A DNA stretch of 7,936 nucleotides from Deltaproteobacteria bacterium (lineage in GTDB: Bacteria; Desulfobacterota; Dissulfuribacteria; Dissulfuribacterales; UBA3076): the NCBI GenBank assembly GCA_030618205.1, contig JAUXDR010000032.1, forward strand, positions 1 through 7,936, written 5' to 3'. Of this stretch, positions 6,553 to 7,936 are shown piece by piece. Within the stretch, counting starts at the first letter, position 1. Each line of letters begins with the position of its first letter. The notes beneath the pieces were generated by a model. It ran no database searches. It saw only the letters and a list, made by a program, of their open reading frames with translations, and was not told the origin of the DNA. The position numbers and the translations under genes are program-made.

Positions 6553-6952
6553 CTATTTCTGCATCAGTTTCATGGCCGACTCATAGGGCTTGCCTTCCAA
6601 AAAACGCCCGATAAACAACAGGCCCATGAATCTTTCCTTGTCTTTTGCGAGCTTTTCTCCCATATCAGCCACCGTACCGCGCAAGATGCGCTCTCGATCA
6701 GGATACCCGGCCCAGTAGACCACGGCACACGGCATATCCGGCGGGAGGACTTCCTGAAGCACAGCGAATACCTTTTGTGGCTTCCACAGGGCCATGTAAA
6801 AGACCATTGTTGATTCATATTTCGCCAGGTCCTTGAGTAATTGGCGATCTTTCATACTCCAACCCATTAGGGAAAAAGGCGCTGACTGTATGACAAAGCG
6901 GATATCATGCGCCGGGATCGTGCTTTTCCCCAAGGCTGCCATGGCTGCCGCG
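6553..6952 (-). pseudogene. C-terminal half of a CbiF/CobM-type (cobalt-)precorrin methyltransferase
   Basis: This is the methylase-derived part of the chimeric ORF, about 132 codons. In intact tetrapyrrole methylases (about 250 residues) this half follows the PGVS..AAAAALG block and supplies part of the SAM and tetrapyrrole pocket. The start codon, the N-terminal GxGPGD SAM-binding motif and the middle of the enzyme are missing. CbiF/CobM is the closest family from memory; other members of the superfamily are possible. Confidence 0.65.
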
Positions 6953-7446
6953 AAGCCGTAGTGGACATCGGAATACTTGGCACCTACAGTGAAAGTGGCG
7001 TTACGAGGAAGAAAAAAGCTCAGATGCCCGTTAAGGTTGTCCGTTCTCTGAAAGTCGTTTCTGAGATAACCATCCGTGTCCCCTCTACTTGCTGAAAAAT
7101 GGTAACCCACGACATTGCCGACACCCCCATCAACAGAGCCTGACACGTTATAGGTATCATACCTTCCATAGCCACCCTTTAAGCTCACATCAGGTTTGGG
7201 GTCATCTGTCTTTTTTCCCTTTTTCGTAATCATGTTTATCACGCCACCGATAGCAAAAGGATGAAGCACAGAGTGCCCGCCCCGGATGATTTCAATACTT
7301 TCGATATCATCCAAATTCAACGTGGACCAGTCAACAATGTACCTGCCGTAGTGGCCGGTTTGATTGATCCTGCGACCGTCGATCTCTATGACCATGCGCC
7401 CTTCGTTGAGGCCACGGATGGATACCTCGTCGCCCGGGCTGGCCAT
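6553..7446 (-). CDS. Chimeric ORF: TonB-dependent receptor plug and barrel start fused to the C-terminal half of a tetrapyrrole methylase
   Basis: A 297-codon frame. Residues 1-165 are a TonB-dependent outer-membrane receptor: SPGDEVSIRGLNEGRMVIEI, GRRINQTGHYGRY, LDDIESIEIIRGG and GGVINMITKKGKK are classic plug blocks, and the first barrel strands follow. From residue 166 (AAAMAALGKSTIPAHDIRFV) the sequence becomes the C-terminal half of a CbiF/CobM-type precorrin methylase, including STMVFYMALW, PPDMPCAVVYWAGYPDRE, ILRGTVADMGEKL and LLFIGRFLEGK. The rest of the barrel (several hundred residues) and the methylase N-terminal half are absent. The ATG at 7446 is not a true start: it overlaps the stop of the 5' part (TAATG) in the middle of the plug. 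The product would lack both a signal peptide and a complete SAM site, so it is almost certainly non-functional. The join is in frame, at a GGCTGCC-AT-GGCTGCC direct repeat. Confidence 0.8.
   Translation of the reverse strand: MASPGDEVSIRGLNEGRMVIEIDGRRINQTGHYGRYIVDWSTLNLDDIESIEIIRGGHSVLHPFAIGGVINMITKKGKKTDDPKPDVSLKGGYGRYDTYNVSGSVDGGVGNVVGYHFSASRGDTDGYLRNDFQRTDNLNGHLSFFLPRNATFTVGAKYSDVHYGFAAAMAALGKSTIPAHDIRFVIQSAPFSLMGWSMKDRQLLKDLAKYESTMVFYMALWKPQKVFAVLQEVLPPDMPCAVVYWAGYPDRERILRGTVADMGEKLAKDKERFMGLLFIGRFLEGKPYESAMKLMQK
6934..6949. repeat. 7-bp direct repeat at the fusion point
   Basis: GGCTGCC, AT, GGCTGCC lies at the boundary between receptor-like and methylase-like sequence. Short repeats at a join are compatible with a deletion by slippage or microhomology. 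It also simply encodes the AAAMAA run of the methylase block, so it may be incidental. Confidence 0.35.
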
Positions 7447-7730
7447 TAGCGGATGGCGCGTTGCACATCGATTCCACCGATTTCGGTCAGCACGTCTGTC
7501 AGCGTATTAACCTCACCGGGCCTTTCGAATTCATCCAGGTTAATGATGGTCTTCTCGGTTGTTATCTCAACGCCCGGCTGCGGGGCCATCACTGTGATGG
7601 CCCCAATATCAATCGGCTCTGGTTCCTTTTCCTTGGCCAATCCAGGAATTGAGATCGTGACCATGATAAAGGCAAGTCCGGTAACAAGAAAAATGTTCCG
7701 AAACTGTTTCCATTTCCCCTTTGATTTCAC
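7446..7730 (-). pseudogene. TonB-dependent receptor, 5' part, separated by a frameshift
   Basis: From the GTG at 7730 the frame encodes 94 residues. It starts with a signal peptide (FRNIFLVTGLAFIMVTISIP, cleavage near GLA-KEK), then PIDIGAITVMAPQPGVEI and the start of the plug domain (GEVNTLTDVLTEIGGIDVQR). It then runs into TAA at 7448-7446. The missing continuation, HPLMASPGDEVSIRG, is present at once in another frame, so a small indel separates the halves. The CGCGCC run at 7451-7456 is the likely slip site. The GTG has AGGGGAG 9 bp upstream. A second GTG at 7793 in the same frame would add 21 residues before the signal peptide and is less likely. The receptor would import a scarce ligand, plausibly a metal chelate or corrinoid given its neighbours. 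Confidence 0.75.
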
Positions 7731-7818
7731 TCCTCTTTTCTCCCCTCTTAGCCACAGTGACACCTGACTTGAAACGTCAAAGCAGGATATCACCTGGTGT
7801 CGTGTAGGCTATTTTTTC

Positions 7819-7828
7819 GGGATATCCC
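7819..7828. promoter_or_regulatory. Perfect 10-bp palindrome upstream of the receptor gene
   Basis: GGGATATCCC lies about 90 bp upstream of the receptor's GTG start. A related GGATATCACC occurs at 7785-7794. It could be half of an operator or a chance palindrome. No complete riboswitch, Fur box or NikR site is visible between 7731 and 7936. Confidence 0.2.
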
Positions 7829-7936
7829 TTTTGAGATGCAAATCTTGCTACGAATTTTATAAAAGTACTACTATTACTAAAAATGTCAATTTGGGGATGA
7901 TTAATCTCTAACGTGGATGGGTTTGGGGCAGATCTT

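Noticed and set aside
7856..7889. Promoter TTGACA ... TATAAA for the receptor gene
   Set aside because: The minus-strand hexamers are good individually, but 22 bp separate them, well outside the 16-18 bp norm.
7731..7936. Cobalamin riboswitch upstream of the receptor gene
   Set aside because: A TCACTGTGGC-like string is present on the minus strand, but the B12-box consensus (AGCCAGGAGACCTGCC-like) and the rest of the conserved core are missing.

Overview
The window appears to come from a mid-GC Gram-negative bacterium: there is a TonB-dependent outer-membrane receptor and three exported proteins. Octameric intergenic repeats and a nickel/cobalt/corrinoid flavour make a Desulfobacterota (deltaproteobacterial) source my best guess. 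This rests on family resemblance, not on a marker gene. Every convincing gene is on the minus strand, so transcription runs from right to left.

Layout from left to right: (1) 1-828, the 5' two-thirds or so of a Fic-family protein gene, cut by the window edge. (2) 829-1863, about 1 kb without a convincing gene. It holds the fic promoter region with three ordered repeats, a scrap resembling phosphoenolpyruvate synthase, two sets of 8-bp tandem repeats, a hairpin cluster and at most one doubtful small ORF. (3) 1864-3763, a CbiL/NikL-like membrane-anchored periplasmic protein overlapping the 3' end of an APC-superfamily amino acid permease. (4) 3806-4639, a radical SAM protein lacking the B12-binding domain expected in front of it. 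(5) 4698-5642, a secreted nucleoside-hydrolase-like protein. (6) 5746-6510, a secreted DUF4198 protein. (7) 6553-7730, a broken TonB-dependent receptor gene with a frameshift in the plug. After about 165 codons of its downstream reading frame it is joined in frame to the C-terminal half of a CbiF/CobM-type tetrapyrrole methylase.

Gene content suggests a cluster for acquiring a metal (Ni/Co) or corrinoid: outer-membrane receptor, periplasmic DUF4198 and CbiL-like proteins, a cobalamin-pathway methylase fragment and a radical SAM protein of the B12-binding class. No ECF permease or ATPase (CbiMQO/NikMNQO) is present, and several members are truncated or fused. The locus therefore looks like the remains of an uptake island after several deletions. 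An assembly join could mimic this and must be excluded.

The two most notable observations are the receptor-methylase chimera and the three GTAG(C/A)A-N5-TATTTTAT repeats spaced 30 and 61 bp around the putative fic promoter.
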